In this document: one piece after another, positions 19,856-29,959 of the stretch | Layout of the letters: each line of letters begins with the position of its first letter | How positions within the stretch are numbered: position 1 is the first letter of the stretch | Assembly (NCBI RefSeq): GCF_018449655.1 | Contig: NZ_JAAVUX010000009.1 | Coordinates: forward strand, 124,001-188,000 | DNA from: Pseudomonas sp. dw_358 | GTDB taxonomy: Bacteria > Pseudomonadota > Gammaproteobacteria > Pseudomonadales > Pseudomonadaceae | Direction: 5' to 3' | DNA: 64,000 nucleotides | Made by a program: the position numbers and the translations under genes | The notes under the pieces: generated by a model | The model's input: only the letters and a program-made list of their open reading frames with translations | The model's database searches: none | Told to the model about the DNA's origin: nothing

Positions 19856-21307
19856 ATGCATGAATTGACCCTGGCCGAGATCGCCCGCGGACTCGCCGAC
19901 AAGAAATTTTCCTCCGAAGAGCTGACCCGCGCACTGCTGGCCCGTATCCATCAGCTCGATCCGCAGATCAACAGCTTCATCAGCATCACCGACGACCTCG
20001 CCATCGAGCAGGCCAAGGCCGCCGACGCACGCCGCGCACAAGGTGAAGTCAACCCGTTGCTGGGTGCCCCGTTGGGCCACAAAGACCTGTTCTGCACCCA
20101 GGGCATTCGCACCAGCTGCGGCTCGAAGATGCTCGACAACTTCAAGGCGCCCTACGACGCCACCGTGGTTTCCCGCTTGGCTGCCGCCGGCGCCGTGACC
20201 TTGGGCAAGACCAACATGGACGAATTCGCCATGGGTTCGGCCAACGAGAGCAGCTGGTACGGCGCGGTGAAGAACCCGTGGAATCTGGCGCACGTGCCCG
20301 GCGGATCGTCGGGGGGCTCGGCCGCCGCCGTGGCCGCGCGCCTGCTGCCGGTCGCCACCGCCACCGACACTGGCGGCTCGATCCGCCAGCCTGCCGCATT
20401 CACCAACCTCACGGGGCTGAAGCCGACCTATGGCCGGGTGTCGCGCTGGGGCATGATCGCCTATGCCTCCAGCCTTGATCAGGGTGGCGTGCTGGCCCGT
20501 ACGGCTGAAGACTGCGCGCTGATGCTGCAAGGCATGGCTGGTTTCGACCCGCTGGACTCCACCAGCATCGACGAGCCCGTGCCGAACTACCGCGCCAGCC
20601 TCGAGGGCTCGCTGCAGGGTCTGCGCATCGGCTTGCCCAGAGAGTATTTCAGCGCCGGCCTGGACCCCCGCATCGCCGAGCTGATCCACACCAGCGTCAA
20701 GGAACTGGAAAAGCTCGGCGCCGTGGTCAAGGAAATCAGCCTGCCGAACATGCAGCACGCGATTCCAGCCTACTACGTCATCGCCCCGGCGGAAGCCTCT
20801 TCCAACCTGTCGCGTTTCGACGGCGTGCGCTTCGGTCATCGCTGCGAAGACCCGAAAGACCTCACCGACCTGTACAAGCGCTCCCGCGCCGAAGGCTTCG
20901 GGCCTGAAGTGCAACGCCGTATCCTGGTCGGCGCCTACGCGCTGTCGGCCGGGTACTACGACGCCTACTACCTGCAAGCGCAGAAAATCCGGCGCCTGAT
21001 CAAGAACGACTTCGTCGCAGCGTTCCAGGACGTGGATGTGATTCTCGGCCCGACCACGCCGAACCCGGCCTGGAAACTCGGCGCCAAGAACAACGACCCG
21101 GTCGCTGCATACCTCGAAGACGTCTACACCATTACCGCCAACCTCGCGGGCCTGCCGGGCCTGTCGATGCCGGCCGGTTTCGTCGACGGTCTGCCGGTGG
21201 GCGTGCAGTTGCTGGCGCCGTACTTCCAGGAAGGTCGCCTGCTGAACGTAGCCCACCGCTACCAGCAAGTAACTGACTGGCACACCCGCACCCCGGTCGG
21301 TTTCTAA
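19856..21307 (+). CDS. gatA: Aspartyl/glutamyl-tRNA amidotransferase subunit A
   Basis: Product of 483 residues, an amidase-signature enzyme that releases ammonia from glutamine for transamidation of misacylated Asp-tRNA-Asn or Glu-tRNA-Gln. The Ser-cisSer-Lys triad is visible: Lys76 in GHKDLFC, the cis-Ser at about 151 in [12 protein letters not shown], and nucleophile Ser175 in [11 protein letters not shown]. Ammonia passes to GatB, encoded 12 bases downstream. Confidence 0.97.
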   Translation: MHELTLAEIARGLADKKFSSEELTRALLARIHQLDPQINSFISITDDLAIEQAKAADARRAQGEVNPLLGAPLGHKDLFCTQGIRTSCGSKMLDNFKAPYDATVVSRLAAAGAVTLGKTNMDEFAMGSANESSWYGAVKNPWNLAHVPGGSSGGSAAAVAARLLPVATATDTGGSIRQPAAFTNLTGLKPTYGRVSRWGMIAYASSLDQGGVLARTAEDCALMLQGMAGFDPLDSTSIDEPVPNYRASLEGSLQGLRIGLPREYFSAGLDPRIAELIHTSVKELEKLGAVVKEISLPNMQHAIPAYYVIAPAEASSNLSRFDGVRFGHRCEDPKDLTDLYKRSRAEGFGPEVQRRILVGAYALSAGYYDAYYLQAQKIRRLIKNDFVAAFQDVDVILGPTTPNPAWKLGAKNNDPVAAYLEDVYTITANLAGLPGLSMPAGFVDGLPVGVQLLAPYFQEGRLLNVAHRYQQVTDWHTRTPVGF

Positions 21308-21319
21308 GGAGAAAATGCA

Positions 21320-22765
<1,446 letters not shown>

Positions 22766-22783
22766 TGGGTCCTCGCGGACAGG

Positions 22784-22872
22784 CCCTGTGGGAGCAGGGC
22801 GTGCCCGCGATGGCATCGGCGCGGGCTCCTGCAGACCGCGTCGCCTGCATCGCGGCCAAGGCCCGCTCCGAC
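22784..22872. repeat. Inverted pair of pseudomonad REP sequences (REPIN-like)
   Basis: The left half contains CTGTGGGAGCAGGGCGTGCC followed by CGCGATGG. The right half is its approximate inverse, CATCGCGGCCAAGGCCCGCT plus CCGAC. This matches the extragenic palindromes common in P. putida/fluorescens genomes (consensus like TGTGGGAGC..GGC.TGCCCGCGAT). It lies between gatB and the RlpA-like gene and may also act as a transcript-stabilising or terminating structure. Confidence 0.8.
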
Positions 22873-22935
22873 AAAGCCAGCCCATGCCCACAACACTCCT
22901 TGAATTTTCTGCTGCTTTGTACAGGCTTTCATTGC

Positions 22936-23328
22936 ATGAACATCCGAAACCTGTGGCATCCGATTTCGCTTTTTCTGCTCTTCGCCCTCCTCGCCGGCTG
23001 CGCTGGTCAGGAAGCAACCATTGACCCACGCGGTTACAACGAAACCGGCACCGCCTCCTTCTATGGCGCCCAGCATCAGGGCAAACGCACCGCCAGTGGC
23101 GAGCGCTTCGACCAGGCCGATCTGACCGCCGCCCATCGACGCCTGCCGTTCGGCACGCGGGTTCAGGTGACCAATCTGGGCAACGGCCGTTCGGTGGTGG
23201 TCCGGGTCAACGACCGCGGCCCGCACACCCGCTCGCGCCTGATCGACGTCTCCCGTGCTGCCGCTGAACAACTGGGCATGATCGGTAGCGGAACGGCGCA
23301 AGTCCGGGTACAAAGTCTCTCCGACTGA
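22936..23328 (+). CDS. RlpA-like septal lipoprotein, single-domain
   Basis: Product of 130 residues from the ATG at 22936. A lipoprotein signal ends in LLAGC with Cys22 as the acylation site. The rest is one double-psi beta-barrel domain: GTASFYGAQHQGKRTASGE at the start and VVVRVNDRGPHTRSRLIDVS with the catalytic Asp/His region. RlpA enzymes cleave denuded glycan at the septum. The C-terminal SPOR domain of full RlpA is absent, so septal targeting by SPOR is not expected. I recall a similar small gene after gatB in P. aeruginosa. Confidence 0.85.
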   Translation: MNIRNLWHPISLFLLFALLAGCAGQEATIDPRGYNETGTASFYGAQHQGKRTASGERFDQADLTAAHRRLPFGTRVQVTNLGNGRSVVVRVNDRGPHTRSRLIDVSRAAAEQLGMIGSGTAQVRVQSLSD

Positions 23329-23383
23329 TCAGCCAGGGCATTAGATCATCTTCCAGCTTGCCACTTCTCTCGCACCCGGCCTG

Positions 23384-24424
23384 ATGCAATGGGCTGCCGG
23401 CTTGCTGCTGCTTGTGGGCGGCGCTGACCTGCTGGTGCGCGCCGCCGTTTCGCTGGCCGGGCGCTGGCGGGTGCGCCCCTTGATCATCGGCCTGACCATG
23501 GTTGCCTTCGGCAGCAGCGCCCCGCAGCTCGTCGTCAGCTTGCAAGCGGCCTTCACCGGTGCGCCGGACATTGCGGTCGGCAGCGTGTTCGGCAGCAATG
23601 TCTTCAACATCCTGATGACCCTGGGCCTCAGCGCTCTGCTGGTGCCCCTGCGGGTATCGCGTCAGGTTGTCCGCCTGGACATTCCGCTGATGATCGCCGC
23701 CAGCCTGCTGGTGTGGCTGCTTTCGCTCAATCAGCAGTTGGGGCGGCTGGAGGGTGTGCTGCTGCTGGCCGGGCTGGCGGCCTACCTGTACTTGATCAAG
23801 CGTCAGGCGCATCACCCTATCCGGCCCTTGCCGGAGACACTCAGGGCTTCCAGCAAGCACACCTGGGCACTGGCGCTGACACTCCTGGCGGGACTGGGGT
23901 TGTTGGTCGCTGGCGGCCATCTGTTACTGGATGCGGCAATCGATGTGGCCCAGGACTATGGTCTGTCAGACCGCATCATCGGCCTGACCATTGTCGCGGT
24001 GGGCACCTGCATGCCTGAGCTGGCCACTTCGCTGATTGCCGCGCTGCGCGGCCAGCGGGACATGGCTGTGGGCAACGTGATCGGCAGCAGCCTGTTCAAC
24101 CTGCTGGGTGTGCTGGGCTTCACGGCGGTGGTCGCCCCCGAACCGCTGACCATCTCGCCCAACGCCTTGACCTTCGACCTGCCGGTGATGGTGGCTGTGG
24201 CCGCGCTGTGCTTGCCGCTGTTTCACTCCAACTATCGCCTGACCCGCGCCGAAGGCCTGGCACTGATCGGCTTGTACCTGACCTACGGCGCACATGTCCT
24301 GGCCTTCAGCACCGGGCTGGCATTGGCCACTCGGCTGGAGCACTGGATGCTGTTCTATGGCTTGCCCGTGCTGGCGATGACCTGGGTCATCGCCAGACTG
24401 CGCAGTTGGCGTCGCCGTCAGTGA
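23384..24424 (+). CDS. CaCA-family cation exchanger (YrbG-like), first motif altered
   Basis: Product of 346 residues with about ten hydrophobic spans and two inverted alpha-repeats, as in Na+/Ca2+ exchangers. Repeat 2 has the classic GTCMPELATS with Glu212 followed by GNVIGSSLFNLLG. Repeat 1 reads GSSAPQLVVS, with Gln48 where the ion-binding Glu normally stands. The function as a Ca2+ antiporter is therefore uncertain and the ion may differ. The ATG lacks a good ribosome-binding site; the upstream in-frame stretch has no standard start before a stop at 23342. It ends overlapping the convergent permease gene by 7 bases. Confidence 0.82.
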   Translation: MQWAAGLLLLVGGADLLVRAAVSLAGRWRVRPLIIGLTMVAFGSSAPQLVVSLQAAFTGAPDIAVGSVFGSNVFNILMTLGLSALLVPLRVSRQVVRLDIPLMIAASLLVWLLSLNQQLGRLEGVLLLAGLAAYLYLIKRQAHHPIRPLPETLRASSKHTWALALTLLAGLGLLVAGGHLLLDAAIDVAQDYGLSDRIIGLTIVAVGTCMPELATSLIAALRGQRDMAVGNVIGSSLFNLLGVLGFTAVVAPEPLTISPNALTFDLPVMVAVAALCLPLFHSNYRLTRAEGLALIGLYLTYGAHVLAFSTGLALATRLEHWMLFYGLPVLAMTWVIARLRSWRRRQ

Positions 24425-25776
24425 CGGGCGCGCTTGCGCTTGAGCACGAAGGCCACGCCCAGGACTGCCAGCCACAGCGGGATCAGGATCACTGAAATGC
24501 GAATACCCGGCGTCATGTACATGATCACCAGAATGCCCGCCAGGAAGGCCAGGCACAGGTAATTGGTCAGCGGGTAGCCCCAGCTCTGGAAGAACGTGAC
24601 ATGCCCTTCACGGTGCTTGGCGGCGCGAAACTTCAGATGGGTGATGCTGATGATGCACCAGTTCAACACCAGCGCCGACACCACCAGCGCCATCAACAGG
24701 CCAAGGGCTTCGCCCGGGATCAGGTAGTTGATCACCACGCACAGGCCAGTCGCCAAGGCCGAAATACCCAGCGCCGCCAAAGGCACGCCGCGACGGTTGA
24801 CCTTGAGCATGGATTTGGGCGCGTCGCCTTGGCGAGCGAGGCCGAACAGCATGCGGCTGTTGCAGTACACGCAGCTGTTGTACACCGACAACGCTGCCGT
24901 CAGCACCACAAGATTGAGCACGGTAGCCACCACATTGCTGTCCAGCGCGTGGAAAATCAGTACGAACGGACTGCCCCCCTGCACCACTTTCTGCCACGGG
25001 TACAGCGACAACAGAATGGCCAGAGCACCCACATAGAACAGCAGAATGCGGTAGATCACCTGATTGGTCGCCCGCGGGATGCTGCGCTTGGGGTCATCGG
25101 CTTCGGCCGCGGTGATGCCCACCAGTTCCAGGCCGCCGAAGGAAAACATGATCACGGCCATGGCCATGGTCAGACCGCCTATCCCGTTGGGGAAAAAGCC
25201 GCCGTACTGCCACAGGTTTGCGACACTGGCATCCGGCCCGCCGCTGCCGCTGAGCAGCAACCAGGCACCGAAGGCGATCATGCTGACGATGGCCACGACC
25301 TTGATCAGGGAAAACCAGAACTCCATCTCGCCGTAGACTTTCACCTGGGTCAGGTTGATCAGGTTGATGAGGACGAAGAAGACAGCAGCCGATGCCCAGG
25401 TCGGCACATGGGGCCACCAGTACTGGATATAGATGCCCACGGCCGTGAGTTCGGCCATGCCCACCAGGACATACAGCACCCAATAGTTCCAACCGGACAT
25501 GAAACCGGCAAACTCGCCCCAGTAACGATGGGCAAAGTGGCTGAAAGTCCCGGCTACCGGTTCTTCGACCACCATCTCGCCCAGTTGGCGCATGATGAAA
25601 AACGCGATGATGCCAGCGATGGCATAGCCGAGAATGACCGCAGGGCCAGCCATGGCGATAGTCTGGGCAATGCCCAGAAAGAGCCCCGTGCCGATGGCGC
25701 CGCCCAGAGCGATCAGCTGGATGTGGCGATTTTTCAGGCCGCGGTGCAGGCCCGAGGGCGCCGATTGGTCAACCAT
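24418..25776 (-). CDS. Amino-acid permease (AAT family, AroP/PheP/ProY-like)
   Basis: Product of 452 residues with twelve hydrophobic spans. The APC-superfamily N-terminus is clear: LKNRHIQLIALGGAIGTGLF followed by LGEMVVEEPVAGTFSHFA. It is a proton-coupled amino-acid importer of the inner membrane. The substrate is not readable; aromatic amino acids, proline or histidine are the family options. It follows the AEC gene by 37 bases on the same strand, so gntR-AEC-permease may form one transcript. Confidence 0.9.
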   Translation of the reverse strand: MVDQSAPSGLHRGLKNRHIQLIALGGAIGTGLFLGIAQTIAMAGPAVILGYAIAGIIAFFIMRQLGEMVVEEPVAGTFSHFAHRYWGEFAGFMSGWNYWVLYVLVGMAELTAVGIYIQYWWPHVPTWASAAVFFVLINLINLTQVKVYGEMEFWFSLIKVVAIVSMIAFGAWLLLSGSGGPDASVANLWQYGGFFPNGIGGLTMAMAVIMFSFGGLELVGITAAEADDPKRSIPRATNQVIYRILLFYVGALAILLSLYPWQKVVQGGSPFVLIFHALDSNVVATVLNLVVLTAALSVYNSCVYCNSRMLFGLARQGDAPKSMLKVNRRGVPLAALGISALATGLCVVINYLIPGEALGLLMALVVSALVLNWCIISITHLKFRAAKHREGHVTFFQSWGYPLTNYLCLAFLAGILVIMYMTPGIRISVILIPLWLAVLGVAFVLKRKRARH

Positions 25777-25813
25777 GGACGGGTCCTTCGTTAAGATCAG
25801 GGGCGCACAGGAT

Positions 25814-26755
25814 CTAGATCCAGCCGCCCCACTGCAAGAGGAAAATGCCGATATTGGTGGTCACGGCAGCGGCCACGGTGGTGATGACGATAATTGCGGC
25901 GGCCAGCTGATGATTACCGTTGGCCGCGCGGGCCATGACATAGCTGGCTGCGGCGGTGGGCGCACCGATGTACAGAAACAGAATGCCCAATTCCGCGTGA
26001 CGAAACCCCAGCAGCCAGGCAATGAAGGTGAAGATCAGCGGCAGCCAGACCATTTTCACCAGGCTGGCGTCGATGGCCATCATGCCGCTCTCGCGCAAGG
26101 CGGCCAGTGACAAGGTGCCACCAATGCAGATCAGCGCCAGCGGCAGGGTCATCTGCGCGACATAATCACCCGAAGAAAGAATCCAGTTGGGCAGCGGCAC
26201 CTGCCAGATGGCCATGGGGGTCGCGGCAATCACACTGATGATCAACGGGTTGGCCACTACGCTTTTGGCGATGCTCCAGGGGTCGGACTTGATTACCGGG
26301 CTGTAGATCGCCAGCACCACGGTGGACAGCGAGTTGTACAGCACGATCACCAGGCCGGCGAGGATGGCGCCCAGCGAGATTCCGTAATCACCGTACATGC
26401 TCGCCGCCAGCGCCAGACCGATCACACCGTTGTTGCCGCGAAACGCCCCCTGCGTGTAGATGCCGCGATCGGCCAGCGGTGCGCGCCAGATGGCCATGCC
26501 CCAGCTGATGGCGAAACTGGCGACGGTGGCGAACACGAAATAGAGCAGCAAGCCCGGCTTGATCGCGGCACGCAGGTCGGCGTGATAGATGCCCAGAAAC
26601 AGCAGCGCCGGCATGCACACGTTGAACACCAGCGCCGAGGCGGTGTGGATGAAGTTGTCGTTGATCCAGTGGATGCGTTTCAGAAACACACCGAGGAACA
26701 ACATGGCAAACACCGGTGCGGTGATATTCAGCGTCTGCAGGAAAATCGCCAGCAT
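25814..26755 (-). CDS. AEC-family (auxin efflux carrier-like) transporter
   Basis: Product of 313 residues with ten hydrophobic spans in two inverted halves. Family traits include FNVCMPALLFLGIY, GAFRGNNGVIGLALA and the C-terminal AANGNHQLAAAIIVITT. Bacterial AEC proteins move organic anions such as malate or malonate, or amino-acid derivatives; the substrate here is unknown. It starts 19 bases after the GntR-family gene, which is likely its regulator. Confidence 0.88.
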   Translation of the reverse strand: MLAIFLQTLNITAPVFAMLFLGVFLKRIHWINDNFIHTASALVFNVCMPALLFLGIYHADLRAAIKPGLLLYFVFATVASFAISWGMAIWRAPLADRGIYTQGAFRGNNGVIGLALAASMYGDYGISLGAILAGLVIVLYNSLSTVVLAIYSPVIKSDPWSIAKSVVANPLIISVIAATPMAIWQVPLPNWILSSGDYVAQMTLPLALICIGGTLSLAALRESGMMAIDASLVKMVWLPLIFTFIAWLLGFRHAELGILFLYIGAPTAAASYVMARAANGNHQLAAAIIVITTVAAAVTTNIGIFLLQWGGWI

Positions 26756-26774
26756 GCCGGTGGCATCCTTGTGG

Positions 26775-27530
26775 TCAGGCTTGGCCCTGGGCTTCTTCGT
26801 GAGCCTGACGCAAGCGCTCGCGGCTGTTGGTCAAGTGCAGGCGCATGGCGGCGCGGGCGGCATCGGGGTCTTGACGAGCGATAGCCTCGTAGATTTCCTC
26901 GTGCTCGCGGCTCAGGCGGTTCATGTAGTGCTGCTGGTCATCATGGGCCAGACGCGCCGAGTTCAGCCGCGTGCGCGGAATGATGCTGGTGCCCAGGTGG
27001 GTCATGATGTCGGTGAAATAGCGGTTGCCGGTGGAGTAGGCGATCTGCAGGTGGAACTGAAAGTCCGAGGAAACCGCGTCCGTGGCATGCGCCGCGCTTT
27101 CCTGCAGCGCATCGAGGGCAGCGCGCATGGCAGCCAGCTGTTCGGGTGAACGGCGCTGGGCCGCCAGCCCGGCAGACTCGACCTCCAGGCTGATGCGCAA
27201 TTCGAGCACCGCCAGGACTTCACGCAAGGTGACGATGGTGGCCGGGTCGATACGAAAGCCGCTGGGGCTCGGTGTGTCCAGCACAAAGGTGCCGATGCCG
27301 TGACGAGTTTCCACCTGCCCGGCTGCCTGTAACCGCGAAATGGCCTCGCGGACCACCGTGCGGCTGACGCCCTGCTCTTCCATGATGGCCGACTCGGTGG
27401 GCAATTTGTCACCACGCTTGAGTTGGCCGCTGACAATGCGTTCAGTCAAAACCGTGACCAGTTCCTGGGCAAGGCTGCGGGGCTTTCTGCGCGCGCGAGG
27501 CGGTGCGCTCTGGTTTTCCATATCGGACAT
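26775..27530 (-). CDS. GntR-family regulator, FadR/FCD subfamily
   Basis: Product of 251 residues from the ATG at 27530 (MSDMENQ); the ATG three codons later is also possible. Residues about 20-85 form the winged helix (SLAQELVTVLTERIVSGQL, LPTESAIMEEQGVSRTVVRE). The FCD effector domain follows, with the metal-binding Asp/His set seen in DFQFHLQIA, EHEEIY and RLHLTN. Such proteins are usually repressors released by a carboxylate. Neighbouring transporters suggest it controls uptake of the ligand it senses. Confidence 0.9.
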   Translation of the reverse strand: MSDMENQSAPPRARRKPRSLAQELVTVLTERIVSGQLKRGDKLPTESAIMEEQGVSRTVVREAISRLQAAGQVETRHGIGTFVLDTPSPSGFRIDPATIVTLREVLAVLELRISLEVESAGLAAQRRSPEQLAAMRAALDALQESAAHATDAVSSDFQFHLQIAYSTGNRYFTDIMTHLGTSIIPRTRLNSARLAHDDQQHYMNRLSREHEEIYEAIARQDPDAARAAMRLHLTNSRERLRQAHEEAQGQA

Positions 27531-27585
27531 CGATCTCGGTCTGACGGTTATAGGGTCATCATAGCGCAAGGCAGTTGTACGATCA

Positions 27586-29319
27586 CTACGTTGCGACTGT
27601 CTCGGGCAGCGCTAGCAACCGGCCATCCTCGATCCGCACCTGACGGGTGTGGAAACGCTTGAGGCTGCTGCGGTGGCCGACGCTGAGCATGGTCAGGCCC
27701 GGCAAACGGTCGATCAGGGCTTGGTACAGGACTGCTTCGTCTTCTTCGTCCATGGCCGAAGTGGCTTCGTCCATGTACAGCCATTTAGGTGCGAACAACA
27801 GGGCGCGGGCGAAGGCCAGGCGTTGTTGCTCGCCAGGGGAGAGCAGCCGTTGCCAGTGATTGCTTTCGTCGAGGCGCTCGATCAGCGCATCCAGACGGCA
27901 AGCGTGCAATACGTCTTCATAGCGTTCGGCACTGTACGTATCGCCCGGCTGTGGATAACTCAAGGCTTCGCGCAGCGAGCCTATGGGCAGATAGGGCTTC
28001 TGCGGCAGGAACAGCGTACGTTGCGCCGGCACCTGGATGTCGCCCTTTCCCGCCGGCCAGAGATTGCCCAATGCGCGCAACAGTGTACTTTTTCCCGATC
28101 CGGAGCGGCCACTGAGCAAGACTCGCTCACCACTGGCGACGTCCAGCGCGGCACCGCTGAGCAGACTCTGACCGCTGGCCAGGTTCAAGCTCAAATCCGC
28201 TACTTTGAGCGCTTGGCCTTGCTGTACGACTGTCACACCGCCGACGCGCTCTTCGTTACGGTCCATGACCGCACGGAAACTCAACAGACGATCACACGTG
28301 GCGCGCCAACTGGCGAGGCTCACGTAAGCATCAATGAACCAGCTGAGGCTTTCCTGCACATTGCCGAAGGCCTGGGAGATCTGCATCAGGCTGCCCAGGT
28401 CGATCTTGCCGGAGAAATAGCGCGGCGCGGCAACAATGAACGGAAACACGTTGGCGATCTGCGAGTAGCCACTGGTGAAGAAACTCATGCGCTTCTGCAC
28501 GCGCATCATGTCCCAGTAGTTGTTCCAGACTCGCCCAAAGCGCTGGCTCAGACGCTGGTTCTCATTGTCCTCGCCATCGAACAGGGCGATGCTCTCGGCG
28601 TTTTCGCGCACGCGGACCAGGCTGAAACGCAGGTCCGCTTCAAAACGTTGTTGCTGGTTGCTCAGGCCGATCAGGCGGCGGCCGATCACATGGGTGATCC
28701 AGCTGCCCACCAGCGCATAGAACAATGCAGCCCAGAACATGTAGCCGGGAATGCTGATGCCCAATACCTCGATCGACCCGGACACCCCCCAGAGGATCAC
28801 CGAAAACGACACCAGGCTCACCAGGTTGCGTATAAAGCCCAGGCCCAGGGACAGCGTGTCCGAAGTGAAGCTATTGAGGTCCTCGGAAAGACGCTGATCG
28901 GGGTTGTCCGTGGTGCCGCGCTGTTCGAGCTGGTAATAGTTCTTGTGGGCGAGCCACTTGGCAAAGTGCTTCTCGGTCAGCCAGCGCCGCCAGCGGATGG
29001 TCAGCATCTGTGTCAGATAGGTGCGAAAAACGCCAGCAATGATGGCCACCACGGCGATGCCGCAGAAGTAGAGGATCAGATGCACGAAGGCATCGTAGTT
29101 CTTGTGCTCGAGCGCATTGTAGAAGTCACGATTCCAGCTGTTGAACCACACCGACATCGCGACGCTGATCAGCGACAGGCCGATCACGGTCAGCAACAGC
29201 GCCCAGGCCCCGACTTTCTCCTCACTGCGCCAATAAGGCGTAATCAGCTTCCACACCCGCGACAGGAAGCGATCGTGCACGGCATCGTTGACCGCGGAAT
29301 TTTCAGCGTTCTGATTCAT
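27586..29319 (-). CDS. SbmA/BacA-like ABC transporter with fused ATPase (YddA type)
   Basis: Product of 577 residues. The N-terminal 330 or so residues form the SbmA/BacA-type membrane domain (WFNSWNRDFYNALEHKNYDA is diagnostic). The C-terminal domain is an ABC ATPase: Walker [10 protein letters not shown], an unusual signature LSPGEQQRL (Pro in place of the second Gly-type residue), Walker B WLYMDEATSAMD and the switch histidine in SVGHRS. Relatives include vitamin B12 or peptide importers and the peroxisomal ABCD group. Substrate unknown. A single gene, 55 bases upstream of gntR on the same strand. Confidence 0.88.
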   Translation of the reverse strand: MNQNAENSAVNDAVHDRFLSRVWKLITPYWRSEEKVGAWALLLTVIGLSLISVAMSVWFNSWNRDFYNALEHKNYDAFVHLILYFCGIAVVAIIAGVFRTYLTQMLTIRWRRWLTEKHFAKWLAHKNYYQLEQRGTTDNPDQRLSEDLNSFTSDTLSLGLGFIRNLVSLVSFSVILWGVSGSIEVLGISIPGYMFWAALFYALVGSWITHVIGRRLIGLSNQQQRFEADLRFSLVRVRENAESIALFDGEDNENQRLSQRFGRVWNNYWDMMRVQKRMSFFTSGYSQIANVFPFIVAAPRYFSGKIDLGSLMQISQAFGNVQESLSWFIDAYVSLASWRATCDRLLSFRAVMDRNEERVGGVTVVQQGQALKVADLSLNLASGQSLLSGAALDVASGERVLLSGRSGSGKSTLLRALGNLWPAGKGDIQVPAQRTLFLPQKPYLPIGSLREALSYPQPGDTYSAERYEDVLHACRLDALIERLDESNHWQRLLSPGEQQRLAFARALLFAPKWLYMDEATSAMDEEDEAVLYQALIDRLPGLTMLSVGHRSSLKRFHTRQVRIEDGRLLALPETVAT

Positions 29320-29398
29320 CGTTCAGGCTCAATGGTGGCAAGCGCGCCCAGGGACAATCCCGCTCCCGGGCGCGACGAAAAAGACGAATGGCCGGCGC

Positions 29399-29959
29399 TC
29401 AGCGTCGAACCGGGCGCTTTTGCAGCTTGCGCTGCAAGGTGCGGCGGTGCATGCCCAGGGCACGGGCGGTGGCCGAAATGTTGCCTTCATGCTCGGTCAG
29501 CACGCGCTGGATGTGCTCCCACTGCAGGCGGTCAACCGACATCGGGTTTTCCGGCACCAGGGTGTCCAGGTCCGCGTGCTCGGAGAGCAACGCCGCCAGC
29601 ACATCGTCGGCGTCGGCGGGTTTGCACAGGTAGTTGCAGGCGCCTCGCTTGATCGCCTCGACCGCCGTGGCGATGCTGGAGTAACCGGTGAGGATCACCA
29701 CGCGCATTTCCGGGTCCAGTTCGAGCAGCTTGGGCAGCAGCACCAGCCCCGAATCGCCTTCCATTTTCAGGTCCAGCGCAGCGAAGTCCGGCAGGTCCTG
29801 TTGCGCCAGCGCCAGCCCTTCGTCGGCCGAGGCCGCCGTGCTGACGCGAAAGCCGCGGCGGGACATGGCGCGGGCCATCACCCGGGTGAAGGTTGCATCG
29901 TCATCCACCAGCAACAGGTGGGGCAGGTCTTCGCTTTCGACCTGGGTTTCGTCACTCAT
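29399..29959 (-). CDS. roxR: RoxR, redox response regulator (PrrA/RegA family)
   Basis: Product of 186 residues from the ATG at 29959, which has GAGGAG upstream. Receiver domain with phospho-acceptor Asp63 (ALDLKMEGDSG), then a Fis-type HTH at the C-terminus (GNISATARALGMHRRTLQRKL). In P. putida and P. aeruginosa RoxR controls terminal oxidases and cyanide tolerance. The start overlaps the roxS stop by 8 bases, so the pair is translationally coupled. Confidence 0.95.
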   Translation of the reverse strand: MSDETQVESEDLPHLLLVDDDATFTRVMARAMSRRGFRVSTAASADEGLALAQQDLPDFAALDLKMEGDSGLVLLPKLLELDPEMRVVILTGYSSIATAVEAIKRGACNYLCKPADADDVLAALLSEHADLDTLVPENPMSVDRLQWEHIQRVLTEHEGNISATARALGMHRRTLQRKLQKRPVRR

